From the NCBI RefSeq assembly GCF_015082335.1, contig NZ_BLRL01000004.1, forward strand, positions 124,001 through 188,000: a stretch of DNA of 64,000 nucleotides, given 5' to 3'. Below are positions 45,956 to 61,515 of the stretch, piece after piece (position 1 is the first letter of the stretch; each line of letters opens with the position of its first letter). Origin of the DNA: Moritella sp. F3. Lineage in GTDB: Bacteria; Pseudomonadota; Gammaproteobacteria; Enterobacterales; Moritellaceae. Below the pieces are notes generated by a model. It ran no database searches. It worked only from the letters and a program-made list of their open reading frames with translations, and was not told the origin of the DNA. The translations under genes were made by a program, and so were the position numbers.

Positions 45956-47191
45956 TTAATTAAAAGAAACGCCTAAGCCAAATGCAAGTCGAAAATCATT
46001 TTTATCTAGTTGCATACCATCCACATCTAATAACGGGTTATTGACCCTGTCCCAGAAAAAAGTAATCTCAAAATCCAATACATCGGTTAATTCAATATCA
46101 AAGTTCATCTTGGTATTTTGTAAATAACCACCAAGTTCAGACTCTGTGGCTGTTATTTTATAACTTAATTCAAAATCAATTTGGTCATGGATTTCACGTT
46201 CATAATCGACGGTCAGGGATACCGCGAGACTGGAGTCGCTACTATTCAATTGGGTGTCAGTATATTCATACCTGGTGTACAGATACGAGGGACCTAAGTT
46301 CATTTCGAGCTCTTGATCGCCATCATCAATAAATTGATAACCGATACCCATACCGACATTGACTCGGCTGTTTACATTTTGCAGTGGATCACGGAAAAGG
46401 CTTAAATCAAGCGGTCGGAAAAATAAATCTTTGTCGCTGTAAACATCGTAGGTCGTTGTAAAACGATGGTTTTCATCTGTTTGCACGTTATTTGTTTCAC
46501 CAATAATAGCGACATATGACGCCTTAATACGTGATGCTGTCGTGTGTCTAGACAGCTCTGCATTGGTATTATACTCAAGCTTATTGGTATTACCTGAGCT
46601 AAGGTTAGCGCCAAAAGTAATCTTACCTTGCCAAATATTGGCACCAGTTTCGAGACCGGCGATCAGCGTCATTAGCTCGTCTTGGATAACTTCATGTTGG
46701 CGGTTATTACTGACAATTAATATACCGTCTTCAAGCGCAATCGTACCGGTAATTATCTCGCCATTAATGGTTCTAACGGTAAATAGCTGACGGCTGTTAA
46801 TACGGCTGATATCACTCCAGCTAATTTTTAAATCGCCAAGGTCGTCGCTATCAAAAGCTAATTTATCATTATACAAATCTTCGATGTTACCAATTAAGAA
46901 TTCACCTGATTTAAGCCAGAGCCAATCTTCGTCTACACCTAAACTATCTGCAAGTATGACTTCTTGGCTGTTTTCTGTCGTCGTCACAGCATCGCTATTT
47001 TCGGCGATATTGGTACTGACTTTGGTTGGCTCACTCTCGGGGCTAGGCGTATCGGTGTTGATATAGTCGCCTAGGATTATCTCTTGCGCAGCAAAACTCG
47101 GTGCGCTAGATAGGGCACTGATAAAAATGAGCGTTATGCTGGTGACTACCAATCGGTGTAGGGCAGTTATGGAGAGATTAAACGAATTCAT
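45956..47191 (-). CDS. DUF481 outer-membrane protein
   Basis: A 411-residue protein with a signal peptide ending PSFA/AQEI. An N-terminal soluble part (~35-165) contains WLWLKSGEFLIGNIEDL, a small all-beta domain, and a Ser/Thr/Glu-rich linker; the C-terminal ~230 residues are a DUF481 beta-barrel with amphipathic strands and a C-terminal aromatic (GVSFN ending). Start: ATG 47191 is used rather than GTG 47200, which lies one codon further upstream of ATA-ATG. The family is a putative outer-membrane barrel that is salt-responsive in some relatives (YdiY); role unknown. Confidence 0.84.
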   Translation of the reverse strand: MNSFNLSITALHRLVVTSITLIFISALSSAPSFAAQEIILGDYINTDTPSPESEPTKVSTNIAENSDAVTTTENSQEVILADSLGVDEDWLWLKSGEFLIGNIEDLYNDKLAFDSDDLGDLKISWSDISRINSRQLFTVRTINGEIITGTIALEDGILIVSNNRQHEVIQDELMTLIAGLETGANIWQGKITFGANLSSGNTNKLEYNTNAELSRHTTASRIKASYVAIIGETNNVQTDENHRFTTTYDVYSDKDLFFRPLDLSLFRDPLQNVNSRVNVGMGIGYQFIDDGDQELEMNLGPSYLYTRYEYTDTQLNSSDSSLAVSLTVDYEREIHDQIDFELSYKITATESELGGYLQNTKMNFDIELTDVLDFEITFFWDRVNNPLLDVDGMQLDKNDFRLAFGLGVSFN

Positions 47192-47300
47192 TATCACCAA
47201 GTATTGGGGCCATCAAGACCGTTAAATTGACGGACATGATACAAAAAAAAAGCACGTAATTAAATATATTATCGTTTTTCTGACGCTAATTTACATATAA

Positions 47301-47334
47301 AAAAAACGCTAGCATAATTATGCTAGCGTTTTTA
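47301..47334. terminator. Terminator of gltBD (bidirectional)
   Basis: A perfect 26-nt palindrome centred on aattatt-like bases (aacgctagcataa with its complement) flanked by A and T runs, 26 bp after the gltD stop codon. Confidence 0.93.
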
Positions 47335-47359
47335 GTTAGATAGTAGAAGCACGAATTAT

Positions 47360-53244
<5,885 letters not shown>

Positions 53245-53262
53245 TGCACTTCTCCCTTGCAT

Positions 53263-53741
53263 TCAATTTACTAAATACTGATTGTGTATGCCTCATTGAG
53301 ATTCTACTCAGAGTTTAAATATACATACAAAAATAGGTAAATCGTTAAAGTTTCCAAAAGCCGAAAATTGGCTAACCTGCCAAATTTACCAGAATTAACA
53401 CTTAGGTCAATCTAAAAATGTATTCTGAGTTACTTATCACCTTTTCATATAAATGGGCCATTTGTTTTGTCATTGGTCAATAAAGTGTGATAAATATTGA
53501 TGATTGTTTAAGATTTGGTTTTTAATTTTGGAGATATGACATTGTGTGATTTTAAATGATGTTTCAGCAGTTATTCATGATGTAGTGTGCCATTTTTATT
53601 TCTTTTGATACATAATTTACTGATTTAGTTGGTTTATGTTACTTAGTACTAAAGTATGGAAAACAAAAATGGGTTATTGCGCTAGTTTTTAGAATGCTTG
53701 CTTTACAGTATACTCATTTTGGTGTTCTATAATCCGTCAGT
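53263..53741. other. Divergent promoter region, no gene
   Basis: About 480 bp between gltB and the GGDEF gene. Strongly AT-rich, with no ORF or repeat; it must hold both promoters. I could not identify a secure Lrp, NtrC or other site by eye. Confidence 0.5.
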
Positions 53742-53765
53742 GTGAGATGGATCTTGGGCGAAATT

Positions 53766-55625
53766 ATGGATTTTAAATATCAATCTGCGATGCAAACAAT
53801 ATTAAATTGGTGGCAGGGCATTACTGAATTATCAACAAATATGCCTGTCGTGATCACGCTTTGGTTAGTTTTGGCGGCCTCATTAACGAATATGTTGGTG
53901 ATGTTGGTACTATCGCGAAAACTGTCTGCCAGTAAAACATTACTGACATTTTCAGCTACGCCGACACTTGTTCTTGATGTAAAAAAAGCCTCGATACGTT
54001 ATGCGAATCCAGCAATAACTAGGCTTTTTGACCGAGATAATAAGACCAGTCATATTGTTGCTCAATGTTGTTTCGAACGGCTATCTGAACTCTCCGGTGA
54101 AACGTCTATCACCAATGATGTATTTCATATAAAGCAATTGAAGAAAACGCTGCGTTATAGTGCGGTGCAAATTAATTATCAAGGTCGCCGTGCCTGGTTA
54201 TGTCAAATTGATCATATCGATACTAACTCTTCCTCTATCTCACCTTGGGATTTGGATGGGCAGATTATTCAAACTTTATTTTCGTCAAACTCAGCGTTTA
54301 TTCATATCAAAACATTAGATGGTCTGATCCTGAGTTGTTCACCATCATGGGCCTCGCAATTTGAGCGGTCGGTAGAACAAGTGAATGGTCACTTTGAACA
54401 TGACTTTTACAGTGCCTCGAAGCTCGAGCAAATTAAGTCTTGTGAAAAGTCTGTGCTTATCGGTGAAATACAAGAATATGAAGAGTGGAGTATGGTTGAT
54501 AATAATATTTTATTGCAGACCACTAAGTCCCCATTGTATGACGAGCATAAAAAAGTCGTCGCGATTTTAACTGTATCGCATGACCAAACGGAAATAATGG
54601 ATCTGAATGAACGTTTATTGAGTGAAAATGGTGAACATTTACGTATTGAAGCGGAATTAAGTCGTAACAATAGTTTATTAAACTCGGTGATTAATGCGAC
54701 GCCAGATCCGGTGGCATTTATGAATGGTAACGGCAAATATGTTGGCGCAAATAATGGATATTGCGAAGTGGTTGGTGTTAAACATGCCGATTTACTGGGC
54801 ATGGATAGACAGCAATTGTTCACTTGCGATAAAAGATCTTGGTTGTTGGAACAAGAAAATCAATTGTTGGAGGATGGTAAATCTGTTCGTTATGAAGAGT
54901 TACTGCATCTTGCAGGCGAAGAACCACGCTGGTATGAAATATGTAAACAACGCTATCTCAACAGCACTAATGGTGAGAGTGGAATTTTAATTATTTATCG
55001 TGATCTGACCGAACGTAAGCGTATCGAACATGAACTAGAGCAGGCGATAGAAAAATTTGATGAATTAAGTTCAATTGATGAACTGACTAAAATTGCTAAT
55101 CGACGTACGTTTGATAGCAAGCTACAGCATTATTGGTCAACGCATCATCGAGAGGTCAAGCAGATGTCCTTGTTGTTCTGTGATGTCGATAGTTTCAAAT
55201 TATATAATGATAATTACGGCCACCCGATGGGGGATGTTGTGCTCGCAAACATAGCACAAGTGATGGATGAGCAGGTTCACCGTGGTGCAGATTTAGTCGC
55301 GCGTTATGGTGGCGAAGAATTTGCGGTTATTTTACCTAATACCGATGAGGAAGGGGCTATTCGCCTTGCCAATAAAATCATTGTGGCGATTGAACAACTG
55401 GCAATTACACATGCTTATTCTAAGGCGTCGAAATATGTCACCTTAAGTATTGGTATTGCGACTATGTGTCCGGAAAGCGAAAGTTCGGAGGCACAATTAC
55501 TTGAAAATGCGGATAAGGCTTTGTATCTTGCGAAAGAGCATGGCCGTAATCAGTGTTGGGTTTACCAGGAGCAAGTGCAGGACAGTGCTATGGTCGAATT
55601 AAATTTTGATCTCATAAAACCATAG
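53766..55625 (+). CDS. PAS-GGDEF diguanylate cyclase
   Basis: A protein of about 619 residues: one N-terminal TM segment (~25-50), two to three PAS-like regions (~55-130, ~165-275, ~300-415) and a C-terminal GGDEF domain (~435-600). The active-site motif is GGEEF, the functional variant, preceded by an I-site RGAD five residues upstream. It makes c-di-GMP in response to a signal sensed by PAS domains. ATG 53766 is used; the longer frame starts with GTG 24 bp upstream. It lies between gltB and arcB, which are near neighbours in E. coli. Confidence 0.9.
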   Translation: MDFKYQSAMQTILNWWQGITELSTNMPVVITLWLVLAASLTNMLVMLVLSRKLSASKTLLTFSATPTLVLDVKKASIRYANPAITRLFDRDNKTSHIVAQCCFERLSELSGETSITNDVFHIKQLKKTLRYSAVQINYQGRRAWLCQIDHIDTNSSSISPWDLDGQIIQTLFSSNSAFIHIKTLDGLILSCSPSWASQFERSVEQVNGHFEHDFYSASKLEQIKSCEKSVLIGEIQEYEEWSMVDNNILLQTTKSPLYDEHKKVVAILTVSHDQTEIMDLNERLLSENGEHLRIEAELSRNNSLLNSVINATPDPVAFMNGNGKYVGANNGYCEVVGVKHADLLGMDRQQLFTCDKRSWLLEQENQLLEDGKSVRYEELLHLAGEEPRWYEICKQRYLNSTNGESGILIIYRDLTERKRIEHELEQAIEKFDELSSIDELTKIANRRTFDSKLQHYWSTHHREVKQMSLLFCDVDSFKLYNDNYGHPMGDVVLANIAQVMDEQVHRGADLVARYGGEEFAVILPNTDEEGAIRLANKIIVAIEQLAITHAYSKASKYVTLSIGIATMCPESESSEAQLLENADKALYLAKEHGRNQCWVYQEQVQDSAMVELNFDLIKP

Positions 55626-55715
55626 ATTTATTAAAACCTTAATTTTCCGCTAGTTTGCTTATAACCTATCGTATATTATTAATTATCTAGATAATTTTAT
55701 TACTGTGGGTAATCC

Positions 55716-58064
55716 ATGATTAAAATCAGAGCCTGGGCTCAATACTACGTTGATATGCTTACTAAGTTGGGTGTTATACGCTTTAGTATTATCTCTGCGG
55801 CCACGACTATTTTCTTTTCTATCATGATCCAAGCAAGCATTAATTATATTTTGCGTGGCGAAGTGCAACTTGATGATTTGTATGCGGCTATTTTATTCGC
55901 CATTATTGTCACGCCTTGGGTGGTATTTTTCCTCTCTATAGTTGTCCAACAACTCGAAGATTCACGTAAACGACTCAGTAAAATGGTTTATAAACTGCAA
56001 GAAGTACGTGCTCGCGATTTACAGTTGCAACAAGAATTACAAGTAAACCTGATTGAACTTAATGCCGAATTTGAAGAGCGTAAAAAAGCAGAATCAGATA
56101 GAAATCAAGCTTTCAAAGATTTAGAAAATGAAGTATTTCAGCGTGAACAGGCGCAATTAGTGGTGGAAGAGCGCTCTGCGTTAGTGCGTTCATTTATTGA
56201 TAGCTCGCCTGATTTGGTTTATTACAGTAATGAACAAGGGCAATTTTCTGGCTGTAACTTAGCCATGGAATCGTTAACGGGTAAAATCGAAAAAGAGCTT
56301 ATTGGTTTTACGCCGTTTGATGTTTACGATACCGAGATTGCGGCTAAATTTGCTGCCACCGATAAAGCAGTATTAAGCACTCAGCTATCTGAAACTTACG
56401 AGCAATGGTTAACTTATCCTGATGGCCACAAGGCGTGTTTTGAATTACGTAAAGTCCCTTTCTTTGGGCGTCGAAATGAATCTATCGGTGTCCTTGGTTA
56501 TGGCCGTGACATTACCGAACGTAAGAAATACCAAGATGCATTAGAAAAGGCCAGTCGCGATAAAACCACTTTTATTTCAACCATTAGTCATGAGTTAAGA
56601 ACCCCGTTAAACGGGGTTGTTGGTTTAAGTCGGATCTTACTTGATGGCTCGCTCAGCGAAGAGCAGCGCCAGCACTTAAATACCATTTATGTTAGCGCGC
56701 AAACAATGGGTAATATCTTTAACGATATTATTGATTTGGATAAGTTTGATCGCCGTAAATTTGAGATTGTTAACCAACCGATTGAATTTAGAAGTTTTCT
56801 TAACGACATTAAAACCTTAGCCTTGTTACAAGCAGAGCAAAAGGGCTTGGTATTAGCATTTGATATATTTGGTGAGATCCCTGATTTTATCAATGCAGAT
56901 GGTACTCGATTACGCCAAGTGTTATGGAATTTGGTGTCGAATGCGGTGAAGTTCACCGATTCTGGCGAAGTAAGTATTCGAGTTTTCACCAGCGAAGAAG
57001 ACGGTAATCGCATTGGTTTAACCTTTGAGGTTGAAGATACCGGTATTGGCATCTCTGCTGAAGGCCAGGATAAAATATTCGCTATGTATTATCAGGAGCA
57101 GGGCAGTAAGCGTGCTACCGGTACTGGTATCGGTCTGTCTGTTGCTAAAAGTTTAATGACTGCGATGGGCGGCGATATTTGGGTCAGCAGTGAATTAGGT
57201 GAAGGTGCCTGTTTCACAATCGAGTTTGATGTTGATGGCGTAGAAAGTTTACAGCCGATTGATGTACCAGAAACGGAACAAACTAAGCTGTCGATACTAC
57301 TTGTTGAAGATATCGAGTTAAATGTCACTGTGTGCACCGCTATTTTAAATAAATTAGGCCACAGTGTGGCTGTCGCTATTGATGGCCAATCCGCTATCGA
57401 AATGGCAGAAAATAATCATTATGATTTAATTTTCTTGGATATTAACTTACCGGACATGACTGGTTTTGATGTGATTAAAACCTTACGTGAAAATGACGCT
57501 CTTGAATTACCACCAGTTGTGGCGTTAACGGCGAATGTCATTAATAATCGTCAAGAGTATATCGATAAAGGCATGGATGATGCGATCAGTAAACCATTAT
57601 CGATCAATGCTGTAACCGGGGTCATTAGTCGCTTATTTAGCAGTTTAGAGCAGGGGGCTGAATCACCGCTTAATTATGTTGTTGATGAATTGGTCGATGA
57701 ACAAAAAATGCTTGATGAATATCTTGATGTTGATTTATTACAGCAATATCTGGATACCTTAGGCAAAGATTTATTACTGGAAAGTGTGCGCTTATTTGAA
57801 CAAACCATGCCGCACTATTTAACCTTGTTAAATACGAATTTAACCGCACGAGATCAAGATGCGATCGTTGATGAAGCACATAAGATTAAAGGCGCTGCAG
57901 GCTCAATTGGACTGACTCGTATTCAGCAGGTGTCACAATTAGCGCAGTCACCAGAACAGCCGACGTGGTGGCAGAATATTGATGACTGGGTTGAACAAAT
58001 TAATACTGAATATCAGCATGATGTTAACCGTCTGAAAACTTGGATTGCTAATCAGGATGGATAA
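55716..58064 (+). CDS. arcB: Aerobic respiration control hybrid sensor kinase ArcB
   Basis: A 782-residue tripartite kinase. Two TM helices (~22-43, ~57-78), a coiled-coil/leucine-zipper linker, a PAS domain (~155-270), H1 domain with His292 in FISTISHELRTPLNG, ATPase boxes (NLVSNAVKF, DTGIGIS, GTGIGLSVAKSL), receiver with Asp575 in LIFLDINLP and an Hpt domain with His722 in DEAHKIKGAAG. The redox cysteines that silence E. coli ArcB through quinones (Cys180, Cys241) are at the same positions here. It signals to ArcA to control respiration genes. Followed at five bases by cls. Confidence 0.97.
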   Translation: MIKIRAWAQYYVDMLTKLGVIRFSIISAATTIFFSIMIQASINYILRGEVQLDDLYAAILFAIIVTPWVVFFLSIVVQQLEDSRKRLSKMVYKLQEVRARDLQLQQELQVNLIELNAEFEERKKAESDRNQAFKDLENEVFQREQAQLVVEERSALVRSFIDSSPDLVYYSNEQGQFSGCNLAMESLTGKIEKELIGFTPFDVYDTEIAAKFAATDKAVLSTQLSETYEQWLTYPDGHKACFELRKVPFFGRRNESIGVLGYGRDITERKKYQDALEKASRDKTTFISTISHELRTPLNGVVGLSRILLDGSLSEEQRQHLNTIYVSAQTMGNIFNDIIDLDKFDRRKFEIVNQPIEFRSFLNDIKTLALLQAEQKGLVLAFDIFGEIPDFINADGTRLRQVLWNLVSNAVKFTDSGEVSIRVFTSEEDGNRIGLTFEVEDTGIGISAEGQDKIFAMYYQEQGSKRATGTGIGLSVAKSLMTAMGGDIWVSSELGEGACFTIEFDVDGVESLQPIDVPETEQTKLSILLVEDIELNVTVCTAILNKLGHSVAVAIDGQSAIEMAENNHYDLIFLDINLPDMTGFDVIKTLRENDALELPPVVALTANVINNRQEYIDKGMDDAISKPLSINAVTGVISRLFSSLEQGAESPLNYVVDELVDEQKMLDEYLDVDLLQQYLDTLGKDLLLESVRLFEQTMPHYLTLLNTNLTARDQDAIVDEAHKIKGAAGSIGLTRIQQVSQLAQSPEQPTWWQNIDDWVEQINTEYQHDVNRLKTWIANQDG

Positions 58065-58069
58065 CCAAG

Positions 58070-59542
58070 ATGGATAAATGGGATTCGTTTACTAATTTTA
58101 TTACTTTATTGCTGGTTTTTCTGCATGCGGTGATCATTATATTAGTTTCATTTCGGGTTATCACTAAACGCCGTTCTGCCAGTATATCGTTAGCCTGGCT
58201 ATCGGTGATTTATACGTTACCGTTTGCTGGGGTGGTGATTTATTTGATTTTTGGTGAGCTGTACCTCGGTAAAAAACGGGTACAACGCGCCGAAGCAATG
58301 TTTGATCCTTTTACGCAACAGATTAATCAATGTGCTGCGCCGTATTTAGTACCTTATGATGAGAATAACAGAAGTTTAGTCACGCCCTTGCGTGAGTTGA
58401 TTCATGGGCGTTTTAAAATGCCTGGCGTCACAGGTAATCAACTGATGTTATTAACTCGTCCACACGGTATTCTCGAACAAATAATTGCTGATATTAATGC
58501 TGCGAGCCAAGTTGTCTACCTTGAATTTTATATATGGGCGGTGGGTGGAAAAGCGGATGAGGTGGCTGTCGCGCTGATTAATACTGCTAAACGGGGGGTT
58601 GATTGTCGTGTCATGCTTGATTCTGTGGGCAGTTCGGCATTCTTTAAAAGCCATTGGCCGCTGCAATTTAAGCGGGCGGGTATTCACCTTATTGAAGTCT
58701 TACCCGTTGGTCCTATGCGGATATTCTTTCATCGCCAAGATTTACGTATGCACCGTAAACTTATCGCTATTGATAGCCATGTTGGTTACACCGGTAGTAT
58801 GAACCTAGTTGACCCACATGTGTTCAAGCAAGACGCTGGAGTGGGTGAATGGGTCGATATAATGATCCGCATGCAAGGCCCTATTATTCCTATTACAGCC
58901 TCACTACTCGAATTTGATTGGGAGATGGAAACGGGTGAAAGCTTAGTTAAAAATATGCTGGTAAAATGTAAGGAAAGCCCTGTATTTGATGAAAAAAGTC
59001 ATGTGCAAATGATCCCATCTGGGCCTTATGTTGATGATGATAATATCCATCAAGTATTAGTTTCAGCAATTTATTCAGCGCAAAAATCATTAATTTTAAC
59101 GACGCCTTATTTTGTTCCTGATGAAGCTTTGCAAGCGGCACTTAAAACTGCCAGTGCGCGCGGTGTTAAAGTACAAATCATTCTGCCAGCAAAGAATGAC
59201 TCACGTATGGTCGATTATGCCTGCAAAGGTTTTTTTGAAGAACTGCTGGCTTGTGGTGTTGAAATATATCAATACCAAAATGGCCTACTGCATACCAAAA
59301 GTATTCTGGTCGATAATGAGCTATGTTTGGTGGGGACGGTTAATTTAGATAAACGCAGTTTTTGGCTCAACTTCGAAGTAACATTACTGATTGACCAATC
59401 ACCTTTTATTGCCGAACTGTACCAACTACAGCTATCTTATATCGCTCATTCGCATAAAGTATGCCTAACGCAATGGCAACAACGAGGCCGAGTACAACGC
59501 TTTCTAGAAAGCGTATTTTATTTATTCAACCCGTTGTTGTAA
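58070..59542 (+). CDS. clsA: Cardiolipin synthase A
   Basis: A 490-residue inner-membrane phospholipase D-type enzyme that condenses two phosphatidylglycerol molecules. Two N-terminal TM helices (~8-28, ~40-62), then two HKD motifs: HRKLIAIDSHVGYTGSMN (~220) and HTKSILVDNELCLVGTVNLDKRS (~405). The PYFVPDEAL motif is typical of ClsA. Directly after arcB (gap 5 bp), so the two may be co-transcribed. Confidence 0.94.
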   Translation: MDKWDSFTNFITLLLVFLHAVIIILVSFRVITKRRSASISLAWLSVIYTLPFAGVVIYLIFGELYLGKKRVQRAEAMFDPFTQQINQCAAPYLVPYDENNRSLVTPLRELIHGRFKMPGVTGNQLMLLTRPHGILEQIIADINAASQVVYLEFYIWAVGGKADEVAVALINTAKRGVDCRVMLDSVGSSAFFKSHWPLQFKRAGIHLIEVLPVGPMRIFFHRQDLRMHRKLIAIDSHVGYTGSMNLVDPHVFKQDAGVGEWVDIMIRMQGPIIPITASLLEFDWEMETGESLVKNMLVKCKESPVFDEKSHVQMIPSGPYVDDDNIHQVLVSAIYSAQKSLILTTPYFVPDEALQAALKTASARGVKVQIILPAKNDSRMVDYACKGFFEELLACGVEIYQYQNGLLHTKSILVDNELCLVGTVNLDKRSFWLNFEVTLLIDQSPFIAELYQLQLSYIAHSHKVCLTQWQQRGRVQRFLESVFYLFNPLL

Positions 59543-59599
59543 TCTTGAATAACAAAAATAATAACAAAACTCATCATCAATAAAAGAGTAGGAATTAAG

Positions 59600-59866
59600 A
59601 TGAAAAAAGCAATTTTAGTCGTATTCACAGTCCTTGGCTTAGCTGCCTGTGCTAACACAGAAACCACGCCTGAGACAGCAAAGGCATTACCAACATTACC
59701 AACTTATAGTAATAGCTGTCCTGATGAACGTCCACAGATGTGTACGATGGATTACCGCCCAGTATGCGGTACAACTGAATCGGGTGAATTGAAAACATTC
59801 AGCAATGCGTGTGGGGCATGTTCTGATGCAACGGTACGTGGTTTCACTGAAGGTGAATGTAAATAG
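59600..59866 (+). CDS. Lipoprotein with Kazal-type protease-inhibitor domain
   Basis: An 88-residue lipoprotein: signal peptide with lipobox LAAC (Cys17), a Thr/Pro-rich spacer (~18-40), and a six-cysteine Kazal-like domain with spacing C-x7-C-x7-C-x14-C-x2-C-x12-C and the signature DYRPVCG followed by TFSNACGACSD. Kazal domains block serine proteases through a loop near the second Cys. Anchored in the outer or inner membrane, it could protect surface or periplasmic proteins; the target is unknown. Single gene with AGAGTAGGAA upstream. Confidence 0.85.
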   Translation: MKKAILVVFTVLGLAACANTETTPETAKALPTLPTYSNSCPDERPQMCTMDYRPVCGTTESGELKTFSNACGACSDATVRGFTEGECK

Positions 59867-59914
59867 TCTTAGCTAAATGTTGCTGTCATTTAAGTTGTCA
59901 CTAACGTTTAGATA

Positions 59915-59948
59915 GAAAAAAACCAGTGAAGTGATTCACTGGTTTTTT
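59915..59948. terminator. Terminator after the Kazal lipoprotein (bidirectional)
   Basis: A 14-bp perfect stem (aaaaaaccagtgaa with its complement) around a gtga loop, with a T6 run; it serves the lipoprotein gene and could also serve fabH, which ends 73 bp away. Confidence 0.93.
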
Positions 59949-60020
59949 GTTTAATGATTTTCGGTATTGATATAACTGATTTAAAGATCGCTTATTTAGC
60001 GATGACTTATTTAGAGATAG

Positions 60021-61124
60021 TTATGCATCAACTTGTAATTCGCGTGCCAATTTAGCGTCTTGGCAGCCTTTAATTGCATCTTGAATTAAATCTAATGCAG
60101 TGCCATTGTATTCAGGTAATTTCACGTCAGATGTCGCGATAGGCGTCGTTCTTTCGCCCCACTTGATCATCGTCGCGCCCCAAGTTAACCCCCCACCAAA
60201 TGCAGCTAATAATACATTATCACCTGCTTTAATACGGCCTTCTTCTAGTGCTTCACACAGTGCAATTGGCACTGTTGCTGACGAAGTATTGCCATATTTA
60301 TGCACGTTCACCATTACTTTTTCTTTGCTGGCACCCATACGTTTAGCTAAGAAATCAATAATACGTAAGTTAGCTTGATGAGGAATAATAAAATCAACAT
60401 CTTCTGGGGTCATATTGGCTTTTTCTAAGGCAATCGCAGACGCTTCACCCATACGGGTTACCGCACGTTTAAAGATCTCTTTACCTTCGAAGTTGAAATC
60501 AAATAGCCCATCGATATTTTTGAAACGCGCTCTGTCAGTACCAAAGTTTGGCACGGACAGGATGTGTCCAGCATCACCGTCACAACCAATTTTGTTACTT
60601 AAAATACCTTGTTTTTCTGTGCTTGATTCTAGGATCACAGCGCCCGCGCCATCGCCGAATAATACGGCTGTACCACGCTCTGTCCAGTCAAGGAAATAGC
60701 TGATGCGCTCGGCACCAATCACTAATATCTTGTCCATTTGGCCGCTTTGGATAAAGGCGTTAGCCGTACTCAGGCCATATACAAAGCCGGTACACGCTGC
60801 ATTCATATCAAATACAGCCGCGTTAGTTGCGCCTAATTTAGCTTGTACTTTTGATGCTGCACTCGGTAGTGTGCAATCCGCGGTACAAGTGGCAAAGAAA
60901 ATACCATCAAGTTCAGATGCATCAATACCTGCTGCAGCGATCGCTTGGCATGCTGCAACGTAAGCAAGTTCTGATGTACTTACATGTGAAATTCTGCGTT
61001 CCTGCATACCGGTACGAGATTGAATCCATTCATCATTCGTATCAAGAAAAGTGCTTAGGTCATTATTTGTTAGCGTCGCGGGCGGTAAGCATTTACCCCA
61101 ACCGGTGATATTTGCATAGTGCAT
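60021..61124 (-). CDS. fabH: Beta-ketoacyl-ACP synthase III, stand-alone
   Basis: A 367-residue thiolase-fold enzyme that starts fatty acid chains from acetyl-CoA and malonyl-ACP. The catalytic triad is complete: Cys111 in NAACTGFVYG, His249 in IIPHQANLRI and Asn279 in YGNTSSATVP. The C-terminal ~35 residues past WGERTTP are extra compared with E. coli FabH. It is not in a fab operon; its surroundings are unrelated genes, so this is probably a second FabH. Function beyond the family reaction, such as a different primer acyl-CoA, cannot be read. Confidence 0.9.
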   Translation of the reverse strand: MHYANITGWGKCLPPATLTNNDLSTFLDTNDEWIQSRTGMQERRISHVSTSELAYVAACQAIAAAGIDASELDGIFFATCTADCTLPSAASKVQAKLGATNAAVFDMNAACTGFVYGLSTANAFIQSGQMDKILVIGAERISYFLDWTERGTAVLFGDGAGAVILESSTEKQGILSNKIGCDGDAGHILSVPNFGTDRARFKNIDGLFDFNFEGKEIFKRAVTRMGEASAIALEKANMTPEDVDFIIPHQANLRIIDFLAKRMGASKEKVMVNVHKYGNTSSATVPIALCEALEEGRIKAGDNVLLAAFGGGLTWGATMIKWGERTTPIATSDVKLPEYNGTALDLIQDAIKGCQDAKLARELQVDA

Positions 61125-61329
61125 TAAAATTTACCTATGTTTGTGACTGGATAATACAGAGCGGGTCGTGAAATATACGCAATACGAAGTGATTTAGTAT
61201 TTAATTATACGCTGTTTGGCAGAGTGCCAATTCGGATAATTAATCTTATTAACCCAATTATAGAGGTTAGTCTTTGAAAGTGGTAGCTAATTTGTCGTAT
61301 CTGGGATGTATGTTGGGAAAGTTGGATAC

Positions 61330-61515
61330 AAAAAAGGCACCGTTTAGGGTGCCTATCTTTGCGTTAATACAGCCTGTCACTGGTGATGACGAATATTCCT
61401 GGGTAAGGATTGTTGCCTGATTGGTTGCAAGAAGGGTACTTCTATCACCGCATCGACCTGGGTTAAGGTGTTTGCTAATCAGCTTTTGGCGTTATCTTTA
61501 ACTGGGTTTAGTATA
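61330..61515 (-). ncRNA. Candidate structured small RNA or fabH leader
   Basis: On the minus strand a perfect -10 hexamer TATACT (61510-61515) is followed by about 170 nt of strongly self-complementary sequence and a 7-bp hairpin (aggcacc / ggtgcct, 61335-61354) with a T6 run. Inside are CTGATT / AATCAG closing a multi-stem (61417-61482), a tight AGAAG / CTTCT hairpin (61430-61443) and two copies of CCTGGGT(T)AAGG (61398-61408, 61457-61468). No minus-strand gene ends here, so the terminator needs an explanation. No convincing -35 box was seen. It does not match a riboswitch or sRNA that I can name. Confidence 0.35.

Noticed and set aside
43130..45960. Cobalamin riboswitch for btuF/cbiB/mtnN
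   Set aside because: The intergenic regions are short and lack the B12-box signature (agccac..tg..cgg-like) that I could recognise.
54385..54823. Overlapping frames inside the PAS-GGDEF gene, both strands
   Set aside because: Shadows of the GGDEF gene, without RBS or recognised motif.
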